Below are positions 17,021 through 24,767 of a stretch of 64,000 nucleotides of DNA, in pieces (position 1 is the stretch's first letter; each line of letters opens with the position of its first letter). Location: contig CAYTGR010000024.1 in assembly GCA_964437445.1 (NCBI GenBank), forward strand, positions 1 to 64,000, read 5' to 3'. The position numbers and the translations under genes are program-made. Under the pieces are notes generated by a model that saw nothing but the letters and a program-made list of their open reading frames with translations, was not told the DNA's origin and searched no databases. Source of the DNA: CAYTGR01 sp964437445. GTDB lineage: Bacteria > Chloroflexota > Anaerolineae > B4-G1 > SLSP01.

Positions 17021-17704
17021 CTATTCACGCCCCATCTTATCCCTGGCCAGAACAACCAGGAACCGGCCATGAATCGCGCCGACAAGGGTTCCCACCACAA
17101 GCAAGGTTGTGCCAACCACCAACACCGATTGCCAGATGGCCGGCATCTGGAAAGCGATGTCCATGCCCCAAAAGATGACCGGCATCCCGGCCGCCCAGGC
17201 GAGCATGTTTGCCGGCAGCCACAGATTGGCCCGCCTGACATGGCGGCGCAGTTCCCGCCCTTGGGCAAACGCCAGAACCGCCCCGGCAACCGCGCCCAGC
17301 CCGGCGGCCAGTAGCAGCGTGAGCCACGCGGCGGGTTCGGCTTGCGGCGTCTGCGCGGCCGACGCTTCCATGTCCATGAGGTCCATGAGCGTGGAGGGCA
17401 AGTACCCCAAGACATACGCCGCCAAAGCGCCGATGAACGTCGCCCGCCACCAGCGGAACGGGCGAATCATCGGGAACCAGGGATGCATCGCCCACCACTG
17501 CGCCAACCCCACCACCGTCGCTTCAATAGCGCCGCTCAAGACCGAGAACGCAAAGGCGAGCAGAATGCCCGCCATCCCCGGTACATCCATCCGGGAGAGC
17601 AGGAAACCGGTTACGGCAAAGGTGGCTCCCAGCCCCACGAGTTCAGAAAGTGCATTAGCAAGAGTCCAGCGCAACCAGAGAGAGTTGATTTTTTCCTTCA
17701 TCAC
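17021..17704 (-). CDS. Membrane protein of unknown function
   Basis: A 227-aa protein with about six hydrophobic helices, and a charged loop rich in Met, Asp and Ala (LMDLMDMEASAAQTPQAEP) in the middle. I do not recognise a family. It starts 36 bases after the stop of the flavodoxin-fold reductase gene and in the same direction. It is therefore probably the third gene of the TetR-controlled unit, and may serve in export or membrane redox linked to that reductase. The role is inference only. Confidence 0.7.
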   Translation of the reverse strand: MMKEKINSLWLRWTLANALSELVGLGATFAVTGFLLSRMDVPGMAGILLAFAFSVLSGAIEATVVGLAQWWAMHPWFPMIRPFRWWRATFIGALAAYVLGYLPSTLMDLMDMEASAAQTPQAEPAAWLTLLLAAGLGAVAGAVLAFAQGRELRRHVRRANLWLPANMLAWAAGMPVIFWGMDIAFQMPAIWQSVLVVGTTLLVVGTLVGAIHGRFLVVLARDKMGRE

Positions 17705-17740
17705 ATCACTTCACCCCACAAGTCCAATTCAACATTCTCG

Positions 17741-19051
17741 TCAGGCCATGCCCTGTTCATACGGTCGGCGCTTTAAGTCCCGTTGCGCGTCCCAGCGTTT
17801 GGCTTGCTGCCTCCAGCCGACTCCGCCCAGCAGCCGATACAGCCAGGCCGGGATGAAAGGCTTTGCGATGAATTTCTGCGCTTCGGCGGGAATGGGTTGA
17901 CCTGACGCCAGCGAGTCGGCGGCGCGTTCCAGCGCCTTCTTGAGCGGGATGACCTGCCCGCCCGCCTGGTTCAACGGTTCGCCGTGGACCATCCCTTCGC
18001 CAGCACCCAACGCCAGACCGCCCAGCCACGCCAGGCCGGTTTGGACGGCAAATTCGGCACAGATGGCGAGCGCGTTGGCGTTGTGCTGCCACCCCGGGAA
18101 GCCGCAGTTGGCGAGGGCGGCGAATCCCTGGCCGGGGGCGGGATGTGCGGCGCGATGAGCGGCGAGCCGCTCCAGGAGCAGCATGACCGGTCCAGGCAGG
18201 GTATCCACATAGAGCGGGAAGGCCAGCACAGTCAGGTCGGCAGAATCCACCTGATTCAGCAGGGTCTCCATCTTCTGCGGGCTGTTCAGGAGAGGGTAGA
18301 GGGGGACGACTTCAGTTTCCAGGCCGCGCGCGGCAAGGCACTCCATCAGGTACGCGCCGATGGAATGAGAAGTGCTTTTGTGCCCGCGCGGACTGCCCAC
18401 CAGCAAGAGGGCGCGGCGCGGCGGGGTTGCCAGAGCCGAGAGCGCCTGCGGGGACGGCAGAACAGGCGCGGGGTCAGGCTCGCGGCGGGCAATCGCTTGG
18501 AGAGCCGCTTCGATTTGAGACGAGAGAGCCGCTTCGGGCGGGTTGCCCGTCACAATCTCCCCATGCGCGGCTGGCGCGTAAAAGTTCAGGCTGTTGCGCC
18601 AGACCAGATGCCGGAAGAGGCCCTCGGCGGCGGGGTTGGGCGCAGGCTGCCAGCCGATGGCGAGGAAATCGGGGTAGCGGTCGTAGCGTTTGGCATGATG
18701 GGTTTCGCCGTTGAGCGTGGCGAAGAAGGGCGCAATGTTTTGAATCTGGTGGTCAACGGCTTGCTTGAGCGTGGCACTGTAGCCGCCGAAGGTGATGGGC
18801 GTCAGGTAAACCAGCAGGTCGGCATGGACGATGGCGGCGGCGATAAGGCGGTTGTCATCATCCACTATGCACGTGCCGGGAGTGCGCACCCAGCAGAAGA
18901 AGTCGCCCGCGCAGTTGCCGATTTTGCGCTCGCGCAGGGTGAAGGTCTCGACCGCGTGGTTTTGGGCGGCGAGTTGGCGCAGCAGTTCGGCGCGGATGCG
19001 CCCGGCAAGAGCGTCGTTAGCAGATGAGCCGTCTAAAATGACGATTTTCAT
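17741..19051 (-). CDS. Double flavodoxin-fold NAD(P)H:FMN reductase-like protein
   Basis: The 436-aa protein contains two NADPH-dependent FMN reductase/flavodoxin-2 type domains in one chain. The first (about 1-195) opens with IVILDGSSANDALAGR and has a cysteine-containing segment (CAGDFFCWVRTPGTC) as in iron-sulfur flavoproteins, then LVYLTPITFGGYSATLKQAVD. The second (about 240-400) opens with LLLVGSPRGHKSTS and has LTVLAFPLYVDTLPGPV. Single-domain relatives reduce quinones or flavins with NAD(P)H. The ATG at 19051 has GGAGAAACC upstream; the longer frame to 19300 would run into the TetR gene. It starts 13 bases after the TetR stop, so they form an operon. Confidence 0.85.
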   Translation of the reverse strand: MKIVILDGSSANDALAGRIRAELLRQLAAQNHAVETFTLRERKIGNCAGDFFCWVRTPGTCIVDDDNRLIAAAIVHADLLVYLTPITFGGYSATLKQAVDHQIQNIAPFFATLNGETHHAKRYDRYPDFLAIGWQPAPNPAAEGLFRHLVWRNSLNFYAPAAHGEIVTGNPPEAALSSQIEAALQAIARREPDPAPVLPSPQALSALATPPRRALLLVGSPRGHKSTSHSIGAYLMECLAARGLETEVVPLYPLLNSPQKMETLLNQVDSADLTVLAFPLYVDTLPGPVMLLLERLAAHRAAHPAPGQGFAALANCGFPGWQHNANALAICAEFAVQTGLAWLGGLALGAGEGMVHGEPLNQAGGQVIPLKKALERAADSLASGQPIPAEAQKFIAKPFIPAWLYRLLGGVGWRQQAKRWDAQRDLKRRPYEQGMA

Positions 19052-19064
19052 GGGTTTCTCCTGT

Positions 19065-19754
19065 TCAGGACAAAAAGAACTGTTTTTTGATGGACTGCAT
19101 TTCGTACTCATACAGCCCCCCACCATCCGGCCCGAAGGGGGGAATTTGCCGCCCGATTTCCAGCGAGACAATCCCATGCACGCGCGCCCAGATGAGAATG
19201 GCCACCGAAAGACTGAAGGGGTGATATTCACCGCCAAATTGATGCCACTTTTCAAAGGCGGGGACGAAATCGGGATGAGGTGCAGGAAAATCAGGGGCAT
19301 TCAGCCGCCCGGCCAGGCGCAGCGCGTCCACCACGCTGACCAGAGCGCTGAGTGAGCGCGCCGCCGCCGGAAAGACTTGTTCCATGGGGGCAACATAGCC
19401 GGGGAGGGGCGTGCCGAAGATAAGCTGGTAGCGCTCCGGGTAGGTGAGCGCCCACTGACGATAAGCCCGCCCCGTTGCCATCAGTCGCCCTTCCAGGTCG
19501 TCCGGCGGGACGGAATCGCGGGCAGCCAGTTGGGCATCGCCAAAGGAGGTATAGGCTTCGACGATGAGCGCCGTCACCAGCGCGTCACGGTCGGGGTAGT
19601 AGTTGTAGATGGCCGGGGCAGTGATACCCAGCTCGCGGGCAATGCCGCGCAGGCTGAGGGCCGGCGCGCCCAGTTGGGCGATCTGCCGCCAGGCGGTTTG
19701 GATGATGGCGGCTTGCAAATTGGGGTGTTGTTGAGTTTTGACAGGACGTACCAT
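19065..19754 (-). CDS. TetR family repressor (WHG-type C-terminal domain)
   Basis: A 229-aa regulator. The N-terminal helix-turn-helix (about 15-60) contains LSLRGIARELGITAPAIYNYYPDRDAL, matching the TetR pattern. The C-terminal part has TYPERYQLIFG, as in the WHG subfamily. It probably represses its own operon with the flavodoxin-fold reductase and releases on binding a small ligand. The ATG at 19754 is favoured because AAAGG lies 8 bases upstream. An ATG two codons earlier (19760) sits too close to it. The promoter and two operator-like palindromes lie just upstream. Confidence 0.9.
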   Translation of the reverse strand: MVRPVKTQQHPNLQAAIIQTAWRQIAQLGAPALSLRGIARELGITAPAIYNYYPDRDALVTALIVEAYTSFGDAQLAARDSVPPDDLEGRLMATGRAYRQWALTYPERYQLIFGTPLPGYVAPMEQVFPAAARSLSALVSVVDALRLAGRLNAPDFPAPHPDFVPAFEKWHQFGGEYHPFSLSVAILIWARVHGIVSLEIGRQIPPFGPDGGGLYEYEMQSIKKQFFLS

Positions 19755-19792
19755 ATTCATTACCTTTGGAGCACAAGATTCCTTTAACGTAA

Positions 19793-19848
19793 AAATATAC
19801 ACCATATATTTACAGTATAAATATACAGCGTTTATTTAGATTTGTCAA
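19793..19848 (-). promoter_or_regulatory. TetR operon promoter with two tandem operators
   Basis: On the minus strand TTGACA (19843-19848), 17 bases, TATATT (19820-19825). Two palindromes follow the same pattern, AAATATA-5-TATATTT: 19793-19811 (perfect) and 19819-19837 (one mismatch), with centres 26 bp apart. The upstream one covers the -10 box and spacer. The other covers the first transcribed bases. This is the expected layout for autorepression by the adjacent TetR protein. Confidence 0.7.
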
Positions 19849-19908
19849 GAGGCAAATTGCCTCTTGACTTTTTCAACCGATTTTCATCCCGAAGCCGTCT
19901 GAATTCCC

Positions 19909-20165
19909 CACGCACCGGCGTTCACCAGCGGTAGGATGAAAATTGGCTCGTAGTAACGCGCTTTAGCGCGTTGAACGGCGCTGAAGCGCCTCACTACAAA
20001 CTCAGAACGTTATTTTCAGATTTCATCCTTCATCCTTTCAGAAGGCGTTCACCAGCGGAGGATGAAAATTAGGTTCGTAGTAACGCGCTTTAGCGCGTTG
20101 GACGGCGCTCAAGCGCCTCACTACAAACTCTTCGCGCTCTTTTCAAAGGGGATTTCATCCTTCCG
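19909..20165 (+). repeat. Tandem intergenic repeat units with paired hairpins
   Basis: Two copies of a unit of about 135 bp (from 19909 and from 20045). Each begins GCGTTCACCAGCGG, then AGGATGAAAATT, and contains a hairpin module (19948-20003 and 20075-20130). Within a module GTAGT...ACTAC flank two short palindromes, CGCGCTTTAGCGCG and GGCGCTNAAGCGCC. Single modules recur at 41203, 44949, 47152 and 47482. No coding frame fits, and the stretch from 19838 to 20183 holds nothing else. Confidence 0.8.
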
Positions 20166-20188
20166 CCTTCATCCTTCATCCTTTTCAA

Positions 20189-20262
20189 AGGTGAGCAGGA
20201 AACAGACACTTCTACCTGCTGCTCTCTGCTCACTCCTTAACTGGTTTCTATTTTCAGAAGAG
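20189..20262 (+). repeat. Leader repeat copy upstream of the IclR gene
   Basis: GTGAGCAGGAAACAG, then CTGCTCTCTGCTCACTCC, then AACTGGTTTCTATTTTCAGAAGAG: the hairpin and tail of the repeat seen whole at 21109-21230. Unlike other copies it does not abut the start codon; a promoter follows it before the gene. Confidence 0.75.
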
Positions 20263-20284
20263 TTCCGCGTATTCTCTTTGGTAG

Positions 20285-20313
20285 TTGCATATAGCGCAAT
20301 TATGATGTATAAT
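20285..20313 (+). promoter_or_regulatory. Promoter of the IclR gene, leaderless
   Basis: TTGCAT (20285-20290), 17 bases, TATAAT (20308-20313). The ATG is only 8 bases after the -10 box, so the mRNA should begin at or next to the start codon. A TTGC/GCAA inverted repeat spans the promoter (20285-20299, with further GCAA at 20316-20319) and could be the regulator's own site. Confidence 0.65.
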
Positions 20314-20321
20314 ACGCAACA

Positions 20322-21062
20322 ATGAACGAAATCCAATCCCTTGCGCGTGGACTGAAAATCCTCGACCTGCTGGCCGAAGCCGGCAACGGCCTCAGCGTCA
20401 CCGAACTGGCCGAATCGCTCGGCGTGGACAAGGCCAGCGCCTCCCGGCTGGTCTCCACACTGGCGCAATACGGCTATGTGGAAAGAGACCCCGCCACCCG
20501 CCGCTTTCATCTGGGGCCTCAGGTGGTCGGTCTCAGCCGCAGCGTGCTGGCGCGCCTGCCCCTGCGCGAAGCCGCCCGCCCCTTCCTGCGTCAACTCATG
20601 GAACGGACGGGCGAGTGCGCGCACCTGGCCGTCCCGGCGCAGGGCAAGGCGCTCTACGTGGACCAGGTCGAATCGCCGGCCACCCTGCGGGTCAACGCTG
20701 CGGTGGGGACGATGAACCCGCTCCACTGCACCGCGCTGGGCAAGGCGCTGCTGGCCTTTGGCGGACTCCCCCTCCCCGCCGTGCTGGAGGCCTTCACGCC
20801 TCGCACCATCACCGACCCGGAGACGCTCGGCCGCCATCTGGAGGAAGTCCGCCGCCTGGGTTACGCGGTGGACGATGAGGAGTTTGACCCCGGCGTGCGC
20901 TGCATCGCCGCCCCGGTCTTTGACTTCGAGGGCCGGCTGGCCGGTTCAATGGGCATCTCCGGGCCATCCACCCGCATCACGCCTGAGCGATTGCCGGCCC
21001 TGGCCGCCGTCGTGGTCGAAATCGGCCGGGCGCTTTCGGAGCGCATGGCCTTCACTCCTTGA
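20322..21062 (+). CDS. IclR family transcriptional regulator
   Basis: A 246-aa regulator with an N-terminal winged helix (about 1-65; LSVTELAESLGVDKASASRLV) and a C-terminal IclR effector domain (about 75-245; GKALYVDQVESPATLRVN, LHCTALGKALLAF, DDEEFDPGVRCIAAPVFD). It lies directly upstream of the thiamine enzyme/dehydratase/symporter/dehydrogenase operon. IclR proteins commonly control neighbouring sugar-acid or aromatic catabolism, so it is the likely regulator of that operon. There is no Shine-Dalgarno; the promoter position points to a leaderless mRNA. A terminator follows its stop. Confidence 0.93.
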   Translation: MNEIQSLARGLKILDLLAEAGNGLSVTELAESLGVDKASASRLVSTLAQYGYVERDPATRRFHLGPQVVGLSRSVLARLPLREAARPFLRQLMERTGECAHLAVPAQGKALYVDQVESPATLRVNAAVGTMNPLHCTALGKALLAFGGLPLPAVLEAFTPRTITDPETLGRHLEEVRRLGYAVDDEEFDPGVRCIAAPVFDFEGRLAGSMGISGPSTRITPERLPALAAVVVEIGRALSERMAFTP

Positions 21063-21070
21063 GAGAGATT

Positions 21071-21098
21071 CGCCTGTGATTCGTTCACAGGCGTTTTT
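21071..21098 (+). terminator. Terminator after the IclR gene
   Basis: A perfect 9-bp GC-rich stem (CGCCTGTGA 21071-21079 with 21085-21093), a TTCGT loop and five T residues. It separates the regulator from the catabolic operon, which then needs its own promoter. Confidence 0.85.
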
Positions 21099-21108
21099 GT
21101 TTGGAAGA

Positions 21109-21230
21109 GAATTCCCCATGAACTGGCGTTCACCAGCGGGGGATGAAAAAATGTGAGCAGTGAGCAGGAAACAGGCACTTCTGCCTACTGCTCTCTGCTC
21201 ACTCCGTAACTGGTTTCTATTTCAGAGGAG
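21109..21230 (+). repeat. Full copy of the RBS-carrying leader repeat
   Basis: Runs from GAATTCCCC, through GGCGTTCACCAGCGG and GGATGAAAAA, to an imperfect hairpin (GTGAGCAGTGAGCAG with CTGCTCTCTGCTCAC) and the tail TTTCTATTTCAGAGGAG. The AGAGGAG at its end is the ribosome-binding site of the thiamine enzyme gene starting at 21235. The copy at 33064-33200 matches it along its whole length. Confidence 0.85.
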
Positions 21231-21234
21231 AACG

Positions 21235-23088
21235 ATGAACACGAAACCTCCGCATGAAGAATTGACCCACCAGCGGCGCGAACACGCCGCCGCATACCAG
21301 GCCGGAAACTTGCCGCGCCGCCTCGACCTGACGCTCTCCGAGGCGCTGATTCTCGGCCTTTTGCGTCAGGGCGTAAAGACCTGCTTTGCCGTCTTTGGCC
21401 ACGGTTCCACCGAAATCGGCGAAGTTCTGCGCATCTATCAGGAGGCCGGGCTGGTGAGGGTGCTGGGCGTCCGCAGTGAAATCGAAGCCTCGCACGCCGC
21501 CTCCGCCCTGCGCTGGGCCACCGGCGAGAAGGTCGCCGTCGTCACCTCCATCGGGCCGGGCGCGCTGCAAGCCCTGGCTGCCTCGCTCGTCCCCGCCTCG
21601 GACGGCATCGGCGTCTGGTATCTCTTTGGCGACGAGACGACCGAGGACGAGGGCTTCAACATGCAGCAGATTCCCAAGCATGAACAGGGGCTGTTCCTGC
21701 AACTGACCGCGACGATGGGGCGCGCCTACAGCCTGCACACCCCGCTGGCGCTGCCGATCGCCCTCCAGCGCGGCGCGGTGACCGTGGACCATCCATACCG
21801 CCCCGGTCCGTTCTACCTGCTCCTGCCGATGAACACGCAGGCTGCCTGGCTGCCGAATTTCAACCTGGACGAACTGCCGGAATCTCCGGTGATTGCCATC
21901 GGCGCGGCGGAGGGGGATTATACCGAGGCGGCGCGCTGGATTCGGGAGGCCGAACGGCCGCTGGTCAAGGTCGGAGGCGGCGGGCGGGACGCGGGCGCGG
22001 AACTGACCGTTTTGCTGGAACGCGCCGGCGCGGTTCTCGTTCACACGCCCATCGCCAGCGGCTGCATCCCCTACCGCCATCCCCAAAACATGACCGTCGG
22101 CGGCTCGAAGGGTTCGTTATGCGGCAACTTTGCGATGGAGAACGCCGACCTGCTGATTGCGGTCGGGACGCGCGCCGTCTGCCAGTCGGATTCTTCGCGC
22201 ACCGGCTACCCAAACGTGAAGCGGGTCATCAACATCAACGCCGACGTGGACGACGCTGCGCACTACCGCCGCACGCTGGCGCTGGTCGGCGACGTGCGCC
22301 GCACGCTGGCGCGCTTGAACGAGGCGCTGGGAGAGGGGCCAGGCGGCAAGGCCGCCTGGCTGAGGGCCTGCGCGGAGAAAAAGGCCGAGTGGCAGGCCTT
22401 TAAGCAGCAGCGGACGCTGAATCCGGTCCTGCACGATGACTACTGGGGCGGCCCCGCGCTGACTCAGCCCGCCGCCATCCAGATCGCAACCGACTGGGCC
22501 AGAGAGCGCGGCGCGGTTACCTTCTTCGACGCCGGCGATGTGCAGGCCAACGGCTTTCAGATTGTCGAGGACGAGCGCCCCGGCCAGACGTTCACCGAGA
22601 CCGGCGCCTCGTACATGGGCTTTGCTGTCTCGGCGCTGCTGGCGACTGCGGCAGCGGCCAAACCGTTCTACGCGCTCGCCCTGACCGGCGACGGTTCGTT
22701 CACGATGAACCCGCAAATCCTGATTGACGGCGCGGAACACGGGGCGCGCGGCTGCATCCTGTTGCTTGATAACGGGCGGATGGGCGCCATCACCGGCCTG
22801 CAGGAGGCGCAGTATGGGGCCGGCTTTGCTACCTGGAACACCCTGCGCGTGGACTACCTGGCCTGGGCGCGCGCCGTCCCCGGCCTGCTGGCGCTCGACG
22901 GCGGGCGGACGCCCGAGTCCCTGCGGCAGGCGCTGGAACAGGCTGGCAAGCATGATGGTCTGTCGCTGATTCACGTTCCGGTCTATTACGGCCCCGACCC
23001 GCTGGGCGGGATGGGCGTCTACGGGCGCTGGAACGTGGGCAACTGGTGCGACGAGGTGCAAGCGCTGCGGCATGAGATAGGATTGTGA
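21235..23088 (+). CDS. Thiamine-diphosphate enzyme, IolD-like
   Basis: The 617-aa protein has the three domains of the acetolactate synthase superfamily. The N-terminal PYR domain contains FAVFGHGSTEIGE and a likely catalytic Glu in VRSEIEASHAA. The central domain follows, and the C-terminal PP domain has the GDG...DN cofactor motif starting at G485-D-G and ending in LLLDNGRMG. The FGHG start and TSIGPGALQ segment resemble IolD, which hydrolyses a cyclic dione in inositol catabolism. No other iol genes are present, so the substrate is open. The ATG at 21235 has AGAGGAG upstream, from the leader repeat. Confidence 0.82.
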   Translation: MNTKPPHEELTHQRREHAAAYQAGNLPRRLDLTLSEALILGLLRQGVKTCFAVFGHGSTEIGEVLRIYQEAGLVRVLGVRSEIEASHAASALRWATGEKVAVVTSIGPGALQALAASLVPASDGIGVWYLFGDETTEDEGFNMQQIPKHEQGLFLQLTATMGRAYSLHTPLALPIALQRGAVTVDHPYRPGPFYLLLPMNTQAAWLPNFNLDELPESPVIAIGAAEGDYTEAARWIREAERPLVKVGGGGRDAGAELTVLLERAGAVLVHTPIASGCIPYRHPQNMTVGGSKGSLCGNFAMENADLLIAVGTRAVCQSDSSRTGYPNVKRVININADVDDAAHYRRTLALVGDVRRTLARLNEALGEGPGGKAAWLRACAEKKAEWQAFKQQRTLNPVLHDDYWGGPALTQPAAIQIATDWARERGAVTFFDAGDVQANGFQIVEDERPGQTFTETGASYMGFAVSALLATAAAAKPFYALALTGDGSFTMNPQILIDGAEHGARGCILLLDNGRMGAITGLQEAQYGAGFATWNTLRVDYLAWARAVPGLLALDGGRTPESLRQALEQAGKHDGLSLIHVPVYYGPDPLGGMGVYGRWNVGNWCDEVQALRHEIGL

Positions 23089-23090
23089 CC

Positions 23091-24737
23091 ATGAGCGGAG
23101 TCTTCGAAGGTCTGCACGGCGCATACCCGCGCGCGCTCTATCGGGCAATGGGCTACCGGGACGACGACTTTACAAAGCCCTTGATTGGCATCGTCAACTC
23201 CTGGAGCGAGGTCAATCCCGGCCACTTCCACCTGCGCCAACTGGCCGAGTGGGTCAAGCAGGGCGTGCGGGAGGCGGGCGGGATGCCGGCCGAATTCAAC
23301 ACCGTCGCCCCCTGCGACGGCATTGCCCAGGGCAAAGGGATGCACGCCATCCTGCCCCTGCGGGACGTGATTGCCGCCTCGGTCGAGTTGATGGTCCGCG
23401 CCAACCGCTTCGACGGCCTGGTGATGCTGTGCAGTTGCGACAAAATTGTGCCGGGCATGTTGATGGCCGCCGCCCGCCTCGACCTGCCGACCGTGTTCGT
23501 CACCGGCGGCTCGATGGCCTCCGGCCGGGTCGGAGAGCGGGAAATCATGACCAGCGATGTCAAGGAGGGAATGGGAAGAGTCAAGGCCGGTCTCATCAGC
23601 GCAGAGGAATTCCACACCATCGAGAGTTGCGCCTGCCCCGGCCCGGGCGCGTGCAACTTCATGGGCACGGCCAGCACGATGAACTGCGCCACCGAGGCGC
23701 TCGGCCTGACCCTCCCCCGCTGCGCCACCCTGCCCGCCCTCCACCCGCAGCGGCAGGGGTTGTGCTTCGCGAGCGGCCGGCAAATCGTGCGCCTGGTAGA
23801 ACAGAACGTAACCGCCCGCCGCTTCCTGACGCGCCAGAGTCTGGAAAACGCCATCCGGGTCGTGCTGGCGCTGGGCGGCTCCACCAACGCGGCGCTGCAC
23901 CTCCCGGCCATCGCCCGTGAAGCGGGAACCGAACTGGGGCTGGACGTGTTTGACGCGCTCAGCCGCCAGACGCCGCTCATCGGCAAGTTCCGCCCGGCCA
24001 GCCCGTATACCGTCGTCCACCTCGACGAAGCGGGCGGCATTCCGGCCGTGCTGCATCTCCTCGCCCCGCTACTCCACCTTGATCTGCCGACCGTCAGCGG
24101 CGAAACGGTCGCGGAACGCGCGGCTGCCGCCCGCGTCCTGCGCCCGGAGGTGCTGCACTCGCTGGATGCGCCGCTCGCCCCCGAAGGCGGCCTGGCCGTC
24201 CTGCGCGGCAGCCTGGCCCCAGACGGTGCCGTCGTCAAACAGAGCGCGGTCGCACCGGGCATGTTACAGCACACCGGTCCGGCGCGGGTGTTCGAGTGCG
24301 AGGAGGAACTGGAGGACACGCTGACGGCGCAGTCCATCCGGCCGGGGGACGTGCTGATCATCCGCAACGAGGGGCCGCGCGGCGGTCCGGGCATGCGCGA
24401 ACTGTCCATCCCGGCCGCCATCTTGACCGGCATGGGGCTAAACGAATCGGTGGCGATGGTCACCGACGGGCGCTTTTCGGGCGCTACGCGCGGGCCCTGC
24501 ATCGGCCACGTCGCCCCGGAGGCGGCCGTTGGCGGCCCGCTCGCCCTGGTTGAGGACGGCGATCCCATTGAGATAGACATCCCCAACCGCCGCCTGAACC
24601 TGCTGGTTTCCGAGGCAGAACTCAGCCGCCGCCGGGAGAAGTGGCAGCCGCGCCCGCCGGCCGCGACCGGTGGCTTTCTGGACATTTACCGGCAAATCGT
24701 CAGCCAGGCCGACCAGGGCGCGGTCCTGACGCCCTGA
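23091..24737 (+). CDS. IlvD/Edd family dehydratase (sugar-acid type likely)
   Basis: The 548-aa iron-sulfur enzyme removes water from a 2,3-dihydroxy acid to give a 2-oxo-3-deoxy acid. Cluster and metal motifs are C114-S-C-D-K-IVPGM, CPGPGAC188NFMGTASTM and VTDGRFSGATRGPCIGHV. Relatives include dihydroxyacid dehydratase (branched amino acids), phosphogluconate dehydratase and pentonate dehydratases. The setting with a sugar symporter and a Gfo/Idh enzyme favours a sugar acid. It starts at the ATG at 23091, 2 bases after the upstream stop. A GTG at 23085 that overlaps that stop is the alternative. Confidence 0.9.
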   Translation: MSGVFEGLHGAYPRALYRAMGYRDDDFTKPLIGIVNSWSEVNPGHFHLRQLAEWVKQGVREAGGMPAEFNTVAPCDGIAQGKGMHAILPLRDVIAASVELMVRANRFDGLVMLCSCDKIVPGMLMAAARLDLPTVFVTGGSMASGRVGEREIMTSDVKEGMGRVKAGLISAEEFHTIESCACPGPGACNFMGTASTMNCATEALGLTLPRCATLPALHPQRQGLCFASGRQIVRLVEQNVTARRFLTRQSLENAIRVVLALGGSTNAALHLPAIAREAGTELGLDVFDALSRQTPLIGKFRPASPYTVVHLDEAGGIPAVLHLLAPLLHLDLPTVSGETVAERAAAARVLRPEVLHSLDAPLAPEGGLAVLRGSLAPDGAVVKQSAVAPGMLQHTGPARVFECEEELEDTLTAQSIRPGDVLIIRNEGPRGGPGMRELSIPAAILTGMGLNESVAMVTDGRFSGATRGPCIGHVAPEAAVGGPLALVEDGDPIEIDIPNRRLNLLVSEAELSRRREKWQPRPPAATGGFLDIYRQIVSQADQGAVLTP

Positions 24738-24767
24738 AACCCCTCAGAAAAAAAGGAGAACCCGGAA

